From an archaeon (GTDB taxonomy: Archaea; Thermoproteota; Nitrososphaeria; Nitrososphaerales; CADDZS01), in the NCBI GenBank assembly GCA_021792315.1, contig JAJYUX010000029.1, positions 1 through 17,176 of the forward strand: a stretch of DNA of 17,176 nt, given 5' to 3'. Under the pieces are notes generated by a model. That model did no database searches. It was not told the DNA's origin and saw only the letters and a program-made list of their open reading frames with translations. Both the position numbers and the translations under genes were made by a program. Shown in pieces: positions 1-6,840 of the stretch. Each line of letters starts with the position of its first letter. The first letter of the stretch is position 1.

Positions 1-1
1 A

Positions 2-1255
2 GCTGCAGACCTTGTTTCGCAGGACAAGTTTCGACTTGCGGCAATCATGACTTTTGAGAACGGGAAGAACAGACTCGAAGCGATCGCAGATGTTGACGAA
101 GCTATTGATTTTTTGCGCTACTATTCCGAACAAATGGAGGTGAACCGAGGGTTCGAAGTTGAGATGGGGAATATTGCTGTAAACGAACACGCGAAATCAG
201 TTCTCAAGCCCTACGGAGTCTGGGCTGTGATCTCGCCATTCAATTTTCCGATGGCTATCACTACTGGTATGAGCACAGGAGCTGGCATAACTGGAAACAC
301 GATTGTACTCAAACCAGCCTCCGATACGCCGCTGATGGCGTACGAGTTGTTCAGAATCATGGAAAGATCCGGAGCGCCAAAGGGCGTCTACAATTTCGTG
401 ACGGGTCCTGGTTCTACTGTAGGCGCAGAGCTCATTGAAAATCCAAATGTGGCAGGAGTAGTATTCACCGGATCATATGATGTTGGTTCAAGGTCATTCG
501 TCGAGTTCCAGAGGCGAGTGCCAAGGCCGTTCGTTGCTGAGATGGGCGGCAAGAATGCAACAATCGTAACACGTAGTGCCGATCTTGAAAAGGCTGCAGA
601 TGGAGTATTGAGAGGTGCTTTCGGATACGGTGGGCAAAAATGCAGCGCATGTTCGCGAGTTTATGTTCAAGAATCGATAAAGGAACGCTTTGTGAGCCTT
701 CTCGTAGAGAAGATTTCGAAACTCAAAGTGGATGACCCAGCTCTCAAAGAAACCTATCTGGGTCCTCTAATCAACGAAAATGCCTACAAGAGTTTTCAGA
801 AGTACATCGAACAATCCCGTGGGTCTGGAAGGATTGTCTACGGCGGGAAACAAATCACAGAGGGCGCCTATTCAAAGGGGTACTTTGTAGAGCCGACGAT
901 TATTGTGGATCTGCCCAGAGACCATTCTCTGGTGAAGACAGAGCTTTTCGTGCCTATTCTTGTCGTACTGGGATACGACGATCTAGACGATGCATTGCTC
1001 CAAATGAATGATGTGGATTACGGACTGACTGGAGGGATCTTCTCTGGCGAGAAAAAGGAGGTAGAGCAGTTCTTCATGAAAGCAAAGGCAGGCGTGCTTT
1101 ATGCGAATCGTGTTTCTGGTTCTACTACTGGCGCTATGGTCGGTGTCCAACCATTTGTGGGCTGGAAGAAAAGCGGGTCAAGCGGAAAGGGTGCAGGTGG
1201 GCCCTACTATCTGCAACAGTTTCTAAGAGAGCAGAGTCAGACGTATTACGACTAG
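2..1255 (+). CDS. Delta-1-pyrroline-5-carboxylate dehydrogenase (L-glutamate gamma-semialdehyde dehydrogenase), 5'-truncated by window edge
   Basis: NAD(P)-dependent aldehyde dehydrogenase that oxidises glutamate semialdehyde/P5C to glutamate, the last step of proline breakdown. The reading frame is open to the first base of the window, so the gene starts outside it; about 417 residues are visible of the roughly 520-540 usual for the family. Counting from the ATG at base 47, the catalytic glutamate sits in EMGGKN (E165) and the nucleophilic cysteine in GGQKCSACSR (C199). The GS motif FTGSYDVGSR and the C-terminal run VGVQPFVGWKKSGSSGKG then GGPYYL are typical of the P5CDH/RocA branch rather than of general aldehyde dehydrogenases, as is the N-terminal EAIADVDEAIDFLRYY. 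The ATG at 47 is internal to the conserved fold and is not the true start. No proline dehydrogenase gene is visible; it may lie upstream. High confidence in family, good confidence in substrate. Confidence 0.9.
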   Translation, partial: AADLVSQDKFRLAAIMTFENGKNRLEAIADVDEAIDFLRYYSEQMEVNRGFEVEMGNIAVNEHAKSVLKPYGVWAVISPFNFPMAITTGMSTGAGITGNTIVLKPASDTPLMAYELFRIMERSGAPKGVYNFVTGPGSTVGAELIENPNVAGVVFTGSYDVGSRSFVEFQRRVPRPFVAEMGGKNATIVTRSADLEKAADGVLRGAFGYGGQKCSACSRVYVQESIKERFVSLLVEKISKLKVDDPALKETYLGPLINENAYKSFQKYIEQSRGSGRIVYGGKQITEGAYSKGYFVEPTIIVDLPRDHSLVKTELFVPILVVLGYDDLDDALLQMNDVDYGLTGGIFSGEKKEVEQFFMKAKAGVLYANRVSGSTTGAMVGVQPFVGWKKSGSSGKGAGGPYYLQQFLREQSQTYYD

Positions 1256-1428
1256 ATTTGCTCATTGGCCAATCGGATACGGTCATCCTGGTTGCTTTTG
1301 AGCAAGTCAGATCTGAACTCCGGGTCTAATCACTATTATCAATTGTAGAGTAGAGCCCTTGTTTGAAGTAGGATGAGATTCAGATCACGCCAGTAGCCGT
1401 TGGAATTCAAGCGCTGTGAAATCGTGGC
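1256..1428. other. Convergent intergenic region
   Basis: 173 bases between the convergent ends of the P5C dehydrogenase and FKBP genes. No ORF of note, tRNA or strong hairpin is visible. It contains the perfect 10-base palindrome ATTGGCCAAT at 1264-1273, which matches the GGCC motif enriched at 9513-9762 but occurs only once here. Confidence 0.5.
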
Positions 1429-1773
1429 CTACCGCTTTATGTTCGTCACTCTGAGCTTGAAAACTAGCGTCTTCCCTGCCATCGGATGTCTGCCAGTTTT
1501 TCCATATGCTTTCTCTGGGGGGATTGACACTTCCTTCTCCTCGTTGATTGCCATTCCTTGAAGTGCCTCCTCAAAGCCTTGAATTACCTGGCCCGCCCCG
1601 AGTTTTACCTGTAAAGGTCGATAATCTCTAGCTGGGGAGTAAAGTCCGCTTTTCTTTGCCTCTGATTCGATCGACGTATCGAAAACCTGGCCGCCCACAT
1701 ATTTTCCAATATAGTGAACGGAGACGGTGTCACCTTTCTGCGCTTTCAAGGGTGTGCTCAAAGCAATGTCCAC
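1429..1773 (-). CDS. FKBP-type peptidyl-prolyl cis-trans isomerase, short form
   Basis: Cytoplasmic prolyl isomerase/folding helper of 114 residues, starting with GTG at 1773. FKBP active-site positions are recognisable: Y21 (VHYIGK), F31-D32 (VFDTS), V63-I64 (GQVIQGFEEAL), Y90 (EKAYG) and F105 (TLVFKL); the FKBP12 tryptophan is F67 here. The segment around residues 35-54 (SIESEAKKSGLYSPARDYRP) is the insertion typical of archaeal FKBPs. Most archaeal FKBPs carry a chaperone 'insert-in-flap' domain between AYG and the conserved HPLAGKTL strand. Here AYG runs almost directly into HPMAGKTLVF, so that domain is absent. A TTTTTTAT stretch lies about 20-27 bases before the GTG, consistent with a leaderless or short-leader transcript. 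No strong Shine-Dalgarno is seen. Confidence 0.92.
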   Translation of the reverse strand: MDIALSTPLKAQKGDTVSVHYIGKYVGGQVFDTSIESEAKKSGLYSPARDYRPLQVKLGAGQVIQGFEEALQGMAINEEKEVSIPPEKAYGKTGRHPMAGKTLVFKLRVTNIKR

Positions 1774-1923
1774 CTACACAGCAACATTCAGGATAAAAAA
1801 GAAATCGTAGCAATTAGTTTACTTCGTTATTGAACAGTTCTGGGGTTCGCAATTGCCGATTGTTCCGTGCGCTTTGGAAAATGAGTGATTCGGCCAAAAG
1901 GAAAGATGACTCGCGCGCTTCTA

Positions 1924-2307
1924 TCAGTGCTTGCTTTTGTCCACCACGCAGAACAAGTTTCCATCTGGATCTGCCAAAACTATGAAATCGTCGTCTAGAT
2001 CGTACTCTTGAGGGTGTCTTTTCGCGCCTAACTTGAGCAAGCGTGCAACCTCTTCTTTTTGGTTATTAGTATACAGGTCGAAGTGTAGCCAATTTCTTCC
2101 TTCGAGCCTTTCAGAAACCTGATTCAGGGATACATTCACGTGTGGTTTGGATGGGTCAGTTAGAACTACCCAGCCGTTCTGAGCAGGCTCCCTTGCAGTG
2201 TAATGAAGTGCTTCTTTCCAGAACGAAAACATTTTGTCAAAGTTAAGGCAATCGATTACAACCGAGCCGATACTAATCTTCGAATTTTGGTCTGATTCAA
2301 TTGGCAT
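1924..2307 (-). CDS. VOC superfamily protein (glyoxalase/bleomycin-resistance/dioxygenase fold)
   Basis: 127-residue protein with the pattern of a single vicinal-oxygen-chelate domain. The N-terminal strand is ISIGSVVIDCLNFDKMFSFW; a central strand reads NWLHFDLYTN (H75 in a usual metal-ligand position), followed by a helix containing EEVARLLKLGAKR. The C-terminal part is DDFIVLADPDGNLFCVVD, with the DPDGN signature of this family. These small proteins bind a metal and act on varied substrates or bind small molecules; the substrate cannot be told from sequence. It lies upstream of the FKBP gene on the same strand, 150 bases away. Start ATG at 2307; only weak Shine-Dalgarno-like sequence precedes it. 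Confidence 0.85.
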   Translation of the reverse strand: MPIESDQNSKISIGSVVIDCLNFDKMFSFWKEALHYTAREPAQNGWVVLTDPSKPHVNVSLNQVSERLEGRNWLHFDLYTNNQKEEVARLLKLGAKRHPQEYDLDDDFIVLADPDGNLFCVVDKSKH

Positions 2308-2582
2308 GATGACCGAATCTCCAGCGTGAGCGGCACCCAGCTTGTTAGTGTACTCGTAAATGATTTTCGAATTACCTGAGAATGTGTAGGCAGGCTCATT
2401 ACAATTGATTACAAATGGACTACTCCAACGTCAAACGCCTAGATTCAAACTCTTAGCGGGGAAACAGATTTCGCTATAGGAATGCCACTGATTCAAGGAG
2501 GCATTACGAATAAGGACCAGCCTGTGCGGTATATTTGCATCTGCTATTCCTATTGTAGCTCTAAGCGGATTGAGGGGCGAGT
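2308..2582. other. Intergenic region without recognised gene
   Basis: 275 bases between the VOC gene start and the moaD stop, both on the minus strand, so it should hold the VOC promoter and any moaD terminator. A short T-arm-like stretch (TTCAAAC at about 2444-2450 with imperfect flanking stem) is present but no tRNA cloverleaf can be built around it. Nothing else is supported. Confidence 0.4.
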
Positions 2583-2879
2583 CTAAATCGTCGATCCACC
2601 ACTAATAGGTGGCAGTATAGCAAACTCAGAAACTTCTTTGCATTTGATGTTAGCCAGCTTGCTTTCGCTCACGGTGTCTCCATTAACAGCATATACGAAT
2701 CCTTTCCTTAGGCGACCATTAGAATCGAAGACGTATTCAGAGAACTTGTCACCATGTATTTTTGATACACTCTCTATGAGCTCGTTTATGCTAGCAGAAT
2801 CTTCAATTGTTAGTTTCTCATCACGCTTTCCAACTAGTTCGCGCAAGATTCCAAAATAGCGAACTACCACCTTGGCCAT
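2583..2879 (-). CDS. moaD: MoaD-type ubiquitin-like sulfur carrier (molybdopterin synthase small subunit)
   Basis: 98-residue beta-grasp protein beginning KVVVRYFGILRELVG, the classic MoaD N-terminus, and ending LPPISGG plus STI. In MoaD the C-terminal glycine is adenylated and then thiocarboxylated to deliver sulfur to MoaE for molybdopterin formation; archaeal relatives (SAMPs) also modify proteins. Here the diglycine (G94-G95) is followed by three extra residues, S-T-I, before the TAG stop, so a free GG terminus would need proteolytic trimming. Start ATG at 2879 is preceded by a strong Shine-Dalgarno (AGGAGGT, 2892-2898) at 11-base spacing. It is transcribed away from moaC, and moaE lies nearby, supporting a molybdenum-cofactor role. 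A general SAMP/tRNA-thiolation role cannot be excluded. Confidence 0.88.
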   Translation of the reverse strand: MAKVVVRYFGILRELVGKRDEKLTIEDSASINELIESVSKIHGDKFSEYVFDSNGRLRKGFVYAVNGDTVSESKLANIKCKEVSEFAILPPISGGSTI

Positions 2880-2890
2880 GATTTAGAAGT

Positions 2891-2899
2891 TACCTCCTC
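2891..2899 (-). promoter_or_regulatory. Strong Shine-Dalgarno of moaD
   Basis: On the minus strand this reads TACCTCCTC reversed, i.e. GAGGAGGTA, a near-perfect complement of the archaeal 16S 3' end, ending 11 bases before the moaD ATG at 2879. It is one of the strongest in the window, where most starts have weak or no such site. Confidence 0.6.
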
Positions 2900-2903
2900 G
2901 GTT

Positions 2904-2927
2904 CTATATCAGTTTCCCAAGAAGCAT
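2904..2927 (-). other. Possible 7-codon leader ORF upstream of moaD
   Basis: Minus-strand ATG at 2927 followed by six sense codons (peptide MLLGKLI) and TAG. It is immediately preceded by GAGGTGATT, a second near-perfect Shine-Dalgarno, and ends just before the moaD site. It could be an upstream ORF coupled to moaD translation or a chance arrangement. Confidence 0.25.
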
Positions 2928-2969
2928 AATCACCTCGACTCCGCTTCTTTGCGGATTCAGGGCAAACCT

Positions 2970-2986
2970 AATTATCGATACTTATG
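2970..2986. promoter_or_regulatory. Divergent moaD/moaC promoter region (candidate TATA elements)
   Basis: The A/T-rich run AATTATCGATACTTATG lies between the two divergent genes. On the plus strand it sits about 20-35 bases before the moaC TTG; on the minus strand TAATTATCG reversed (GATAATTA) would place a start about 70 bases before moaD. The two promoters probably overlap. Inferred only from base composition and spacing. Confidence 0.35.
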
Positions 2987-3005
2987 CACCTAAAGCTGGA
3001 GTACT

Positions 3006-3464
3006 TTGGTAGCGAGGAATCAAGGATCTACCCCAAAGATGGTGGATATTTCGTCAAAGCCCGTGATTAGGAGAGAGGCTATTGCCGAGGGCACTATACG
3101 ACTGGCACGATCCACAATGAGACTAATTAGCAAGAATCTAATTGAGAAGGGGGACCCCATTCAGATTGCGTCAGTCGGAGCTATTCAGGCTGTGAAATCC
3201 ACGCCAAGCGCGCTTATGATGTGTCATCCTATTCCAATCGAAAGCAGCACCATTGATTTCGTCAAGAGCTCTGACTCGATTACTGCAAGAGTGAAAGTAG
3301 TAGCATTCAGCAAGACGGGAGTCGAGATGGAGGCACTGAACGCTGTGGCTTCAGCGCTGCTGAATATTTGGGATGTGGTGAAAAAGTACGAAAAAGACGA
3401 CAGAGGCCAGTATCCAAAGACCCAAATTACTGATATTCACGTCGTAAAGAAAGTGAAAGGCTAG
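3006..3464 (+). CDS. moaC: Cyclic pyranopterin monophosphate synthase MoaC
   Basis: Converts the MoaA product 3',8-cyclo-GTP into cyclic pyranopterin monophosphate, an early step of molybdenum-cofactor synthesis. The 152-residue protein shows MVDISSKPVIRREA (12-25), KGD (K48), the CHP active-site histidine (MMCHPIPIES, H74), the signature GVEMEALNA (105-113), and WDVVKKYEK with the expected D123 and K126. These align with the catalytic K51, H77, D128 and K131 of E. coli MoaC. The TTG at 3006 is preceded by GGAG (2998-3001); an internal ATG at 3039 gives the same conserved core and could be the true start, although bacterial MoaC also has residues before MVDIS. It heads a plus-strand run with moaB and moaE. 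Confidence 0.94.
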   Translation: MVARNQGSTPKMVDISSKPVIRREAIAEGTIRLARSTMRLISKNLIEKGDPIQIASVGAIQAVKSTPSALMMCHPIPIESSTIDFVKSSDSITARVKVVAFSKTGVEMEALNAVASALLNIWDVVKKYEKDDRGQYPKTQITDIHVVKKVKG

Positions 3465-3472
3465 GATCTAAG

Positions 3473-4006
3473 TTGAACAATAGCCACCGATCACAAGCTG
3501 CGGAGAGCCACAAACACGCATCACCTGAAAAGCTAAAGCTGGCACTGTTCACGATAAGCTCCAGCCGATACAGAGAGACAAAAGCCAAGGACGAGTCAGG
3601 CGAGATTGCGCTGGAGTTATGCACCAAAGCCGGGCACGAATGTGTGCGAGAGATCCTTGACGACGAGAAAACGATGATTCGATTGAACCTCTTAAGCGCA
3701 CTCTACGAAGAAAACTGTGACGCGGCGATCTTAGTTGGAGGAACAGGACTTGCTCCAAGAGATGTGACCATCGAAGCGGTCGAACCGCTTTTGGATAAAC
3801 AAATTGATGGGTTTGGCGAGATCTTCAGAAGACTGAGCTACGACTCAATAGGGTCGCCTGCCTTGATGTCGAGAGCTATCGGAGGGGTAATTGGGAGAAA
3901 ACCCGTCTTCTGCTTACCAGGTTCTCCAGATGCAGCAAGACTCGGGGTCGAACTTGCGTTGAAGGAACTACCACACGCAGTATTCATTGTTACAAGCAAA
4001 CCCTGA
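3473..4006 (+). CDS. moaB: MoaB/MogA-family molybdopterin adenylyltransferase
   Basis: Activates molybdopterin by adenylation before metal insertion. The 177-residue protein has the MoaB/MogA core: strand LKLALFTISSSRY (21-33), GGTGLAPRDVTIEA (89-102, the MPT-binding loop), GFGEIFRRLSYDSIG (113-127), SRAIGG (133-138) and the LPGSP loop (148-152). The first 20 residues are polar and precede the fold. It starts with TTG at 3473, 8 bases after the moaC stop, indicating cotranscription. No MoeA-type domain is attached, so metal insertion would need a separate MoeA, not seen here. Confidence 0.92.
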   Translation: MNNSHRSQAAESHKHASPEKLKLALFTISSSRYRETKAKDESGEIALELCTKAGHECVREILDDEKTMIRLNLLSALYEENCDAAILVGGTGLAPRDVTIEAVEPLLDKQIDGFGEIFRRLSYDSIGSPALMSRAIGGVIGRKPVFCLPGSPDAARLGVELALKELPHAVFIVTSKP

Positions 4007-4037
4007 GATCCAATATTCAGGTCGCAAGTGAAGAAGA

Positions 4038-4469
4038 ATGAAGATTGGGACTGGGGTCTACCCAAAGAATCAGTTAGACTTGGCGCGAGTTTACACAGAG
4101 TTCGTTTCAACTCTCAACAAGAACACGGGATCGGTCGCGAGCTTTCTTGGTGTCGCTAGATCGGAGAGTGCTGATGGTAAGAAAAAAGCAAAGTTTCTAG
4201 TGATGGAATCCTACGAAACTCATGCCAATCGAGCTCTTAAAAGAATCTGCGAAGAAGTCAAGAGGAAATACATGCTGAACAACATAATAATCGTTCACGC
4301 CTTGGGAAAATTTCGGCCCGGTGAGCCCGTGGTTCTTGTCGTTTTGTCATCGGCAAGAAGAGATGCTTCGTTCAAAGCGCTAAGGGAAGCAGTGGAGAGA
4401 TACAAGAAGGAACCTGCACTTTTCAAACAAGAGATATATGCAAATGGTTCTTCAGCTTGGGTGTCATAG
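4038..4469 (+). CDS. moaE: Molybdopterin synthase catalytic (large) subunit MoaE
   Basis: Partner of MoaD; transfers two sulfurs to cyclic pyranopterin monophosphate to make molybdopterin. The 143-residue protein contains GSVASFLGVARSE (31-43, with the conserved GxxR, R41), MESYETHANRALKRI (56-70), HALGKFRPGEP (87-97) and the catalytic lysine region YKKEPALFKQE. There K123 and K130 match the spacing of E. coli K119 and K126. The usual HR before the C-terminal helix is ARR here (106-108), a small deviation. It ends with SAWVS as expected. ATG at 4038 lies 31 bases after the moaB stop. It is the last gene of the moaC-moaB-moaE run. Confidence 0.92.
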   Translation: MKIGTGVYPKNQLDLARVYTEFVSTLNKNTGSVASFLGVARSESADGKKKAKFLVMESYETHANRALKRICEEVKRKYMLNNIIIVHALGKFRPGEPVVLVVLSSARRDASFKALREAVERYKKEPALFKQEIYANGSSAWVS

Positions 4470-4569
4470 CCCGACGAAACAGATCTTTTGACATGATGTC
4501 TAGTATCGGTGGGCTCTTTCGACTTCCCAAACGTTGATGTACGACTCTATGAATGATAACTTAGATTAA

Positions 4570-5676
4570 GTGCGAGCGAGATTGCAGTTCGGAAACGACG
4601 ATCTGGCCAAATACTCTTTTCTTCCTCAGGCCGGAGACTTCATTAGGGAACAGGGAATCTCTGTATCGGATCTGATCAATCCCGAATTCAAGAGTGTGAT
4701 TCATAGAGCTGAGGATCGAGTTCTGGAAGCCATACGGTCTGGCAAGGTTTCTGACAAGACCGCGAATCGTGAAATCGAAATCATGTCCTTTCCGGTTTCC
4801 TTGATGCTCGTTCGCTACACGAAACTCGAACATCTAATGGATAGATATGCACTAGCTGAGGCTGTCAGGGTTGAAACCTTCCTAAATCAGGAAAGAAATG
4901 AAAGAATAATCGAGGAGATATTCAAAACAATATTGGGAATCCAACTCGAACGAAATCAAATTGCATCTTATCCGAGTTTCAAAGTGAATCTTTCTGATTA
5001 TGTAAAGCGAGCAGTTGGCTTTCACAAGAACGAGTGGAAGTTGGTGAACAGAATTGTCCTGGGTGGAAAGGTATTCGTTACTCAGCACGACCTAATCCGA
5101 CTGATTCGTGAAGAAATCCGTGACCTCATTCTTGCTAGACTCAAATCGGTTTCAGTCTCAAAACTTCCGGCCGAACTCGAGACCATTTCTAAGAGGCTCG
5201 TGGAACTTGCGCCTCCGCCAAGAAGCGCGTACAGCATAATAAAAGTCAACCCAAGAGATTACCCTCCGTGCGTCAGAGAGGCTCTGAGTCTATTGGAAAA
5301 GGGAGAAAATGTACCACACTATGGGCGCTTTCTGATGGCGACCTATCTACTCGCTGTAGGCAAGTCGGTGGATGATATCATGGCATTGTTCCCGAAGGCG
5401 CCAGACTTTAAGAAGTCCATTACGAAGTACCAGGTCGAGCATATCGCAGGTTTGAAAGGAGGTCGCACTCGCTACTCGGTCCCTTCTTGCAAGACTTTAC
5501 AGACCCACTCGTTCTGTTTCAAGGATCCAATTGGCTGCTATGAAATATCTTCACCACTGCAGTTCCCATCAAAGAGGGCTCCTAGTGCTTCAGAACAGGC
5601 ATCGAGCGGGAAGCCAAAATCTCAAAGAGCAAAGAACGGCCAGGAAAGACGAGGATGGACGAAAACTCGACGCTGA
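4570..5676 (+). CDS. priL: DNA primase large subunit PriL (iron-sulfur)
   Basis: Regulatory subunit of the archaeal/eukaryotic primase, which with PriS makes RNA/DNA primers at the fork. The protein is 368 residues from GTG at 4570. The N-terminal half is helical; the C-terminal 4Fe-4S domain is clear. Its four cysteines are C234 (YPPCVREAL), C307 (VPSCKTLQTH), C316 (SFC) and C323 (IGC), with the intervening PHYGRFLMATYLLAVGKS and YQVEHIAGLKGG motifs of the family. It ends in a lysine/arginine-rich tail of about 35 residues after SPLQFPS, overlapping priS by 22 bases (5655-5676), so the two are translationally coupled. No Shine-Dalgarno is evident before the GTG. Confidence 0.95.
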   Translation: MRARLQFGNDDLAKYSFLPQAGDFIREQGISVSDLINPEFKSVIHRAEDRVLEAIRSGKVSDKTANREIEIMSFPVSLMLVRYTKLEHLMDRYALAEAVRVETFLNQERNERIIEEIFKTILGIQLERNQIASYPSFKVNLSDYVKRAVGFHKNEWKLVNRIVLGGKVFVTQHDLIRLIREEIRDLILARLKSVSVSKLPAELETISKRLVELAPPPRSAYSIIKVNPRDYPPCVREALSLLEKGENVPHYGRFLMATYLLAVGKSVDDIMALFPKAPDFKKSITKYQVEHIAGLKGGRTRYSVPSCKTLQTHSFCFKDPIGCYEISSPLQFPSKRAPSASEQASSGKPKSQRAKNGQERRGWTKTRR

Positions 5677-6830
5677 TCTTAAAGCGTTATTTCAAAGAAT
5701 ACTACTTCAAATACAGTAGTAGAATCAAAGCCCCATCCGAGATCGAAGCAAGGGAATTCGGATATTTCCCATTTGGAGGTGGAATGGTGAGGCATCTCTC
5801 CTTCAAAGATATTGGAACTCTACGAGCGCTCCTTGTGAAAGAGGCTCCGGCTGGAGTCTATTGCTCTAACTCCCTATATCGAGATCCCACATTTGAAATG
5901 CACAAGAAAGGATGGATTAGGGCGGAATTAATCTTCGATATTGACGCTGATTTACTAAAGCTACCTTGTAAGAAGCAGCATGATATATGGTTCTGCAAAC
6001 AATGCGGTAGAAAGGAGTTTGGTCTGAGGCCCGATACTTGTCCTGCATGCAAAGGGAATCGCATCCTAGAGCAATCCTGGGCTTGTCCAACTTGCATTGA
6101 AGGAACGAAGAAGGAAACATACAAGTTGCTTGATTTTCTGGAAAGTGATTTCGGGATAGGTGGATCAAACACGCAAATTGCTTTTTCCGGAAATGCTGGA
6201 TACCACATCCTAGTTTCTGGAAGCGCGCTAGAAGAGCTCGATCAGCATGGGAGATCGGAACTGGCAGATTACCTCACGGCAACGGGCATTATTACCCAAT
6301 CCTTCAAGACGCTCCGACTAGCTCTGAGCGACCCAGGCTGGCGTGGAAGAATGGCAAGATACATCAGAAATTTACCGCCGGGCAGCAATCCCTTCAAATC
6401 TGATGAATACTCAGATCGGCTTCAAGAGTTGGTCAATGATACCAATGATTCAAAGTCTGACGAGTTTTTGCTGCATGCCGCAAAGGAGATTTCAGTCAAG
6501 ATTGATGCCATGGTTACGACAGACATTCACAGAATATTCAGGATGACAGGGACTTTGAACCAAAAGACAGGGCTAGTCAAAAGAGAATGCACCGACCTTT
6601 CGAGCTTTGATCCCTTATTGGAATCTATCGCACTAAAGGAAAGAAATGACCCAATAGAAGTCCAGATAGATATTTGTCCGCAGATAAGCTTGGGTGGCAA
6701 CGTCTATGGACCATTCAAAAACGAAACAAAGAAATTACCAATGTATTTGGCCGTCTATTTGATTGCAAAAGGAGCTGCGAAAGTCTTGGCCCCCGGGGTA
6801 TTGAATCGAACGCAGGAGCAGGCTGGGTAG
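5655..6830 (+). CDS. priS: DNA primase catalytic subunit PriS
   Basis: Catalytic AEP-fold subunit of archaeal primase, 391 residues from ATG at 5655. Key motifs in order: REFGYFPF (33-40) and RHLSF; FDIDADLL with metal-binding D95 and D97; FSGNAGYHILVSG (177-189), the nucleotide-binding SGxxGxH motif; and VTTDIHRIFRMTGTLNQKTGL with the third aspartate D290. Between the catalytic strands are three CxxC pairs (C114/C117, C129/C132, C144/C147) plus C105. C144/C147 fits the usual PriS zinc site, while the first two pairs look like an extra rubredoxin-type zinc ribbon. It overlaps priL and is followed 10 bases later by GINS, forming a replication operon. Confidence 0.96.
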   Translation: MDENSTLILKRYFKEYYFKYSSRIKAPSEIEAREFGYFPFGGGMVRHLSFKDIGTLRALLVKEAPAGVYCSNSLYRDPTFEMHKKGWIRAELIFDIDADLLKLPCKKQHDIWFCKQCGRKEFGLRPDTCPACKGNRILEQSWACPTCIEGTKKETYKLLDFLESDFGIGGSNTQIAFSGNAGYHILVSGSALEELDQHGRSELADYLTATGIITQSFKTLRLALSDPGWRGRMARYIRNLPPGSNPFKSDEYSDRLQELVNDTNDSKSDEFLLHAAKEISVKIDAMVTTDIHRIFRMTGTLNQKTGLVKRECTDLSSFDPLLESIALKERNDPIEVQIDICPQISLGGNVYGPFKNETKKLPMYLAVYLIAKGAAKVLAPGVLNRTQEQAG

Positions 6831-6840
6831 GATAGACATC

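Noticed and set aside
1264..1273. Perfect palindrome ATTGGCCAAT downstream of the P5C dehydrogenase gene, matching the GGCC motif
   Set aside because: A single ten-base palindrome in a convergent gap is compatible with chance; there is no cluster here.
2430..2465. T-arm-like sequence (TTCAAAC flanked by a partial stem), possible tRNA
   Set aside because: The stem needs a bulge and no acceptor, D or anticodon arm can be placed in the correct positions on either strand.
5858..6208. Long minus-strand ORF opposite priS
   Set aside because: It lies entirely within priS, whose frame carries all catalytic motifs; the reverse frame shows no recognisable domain.
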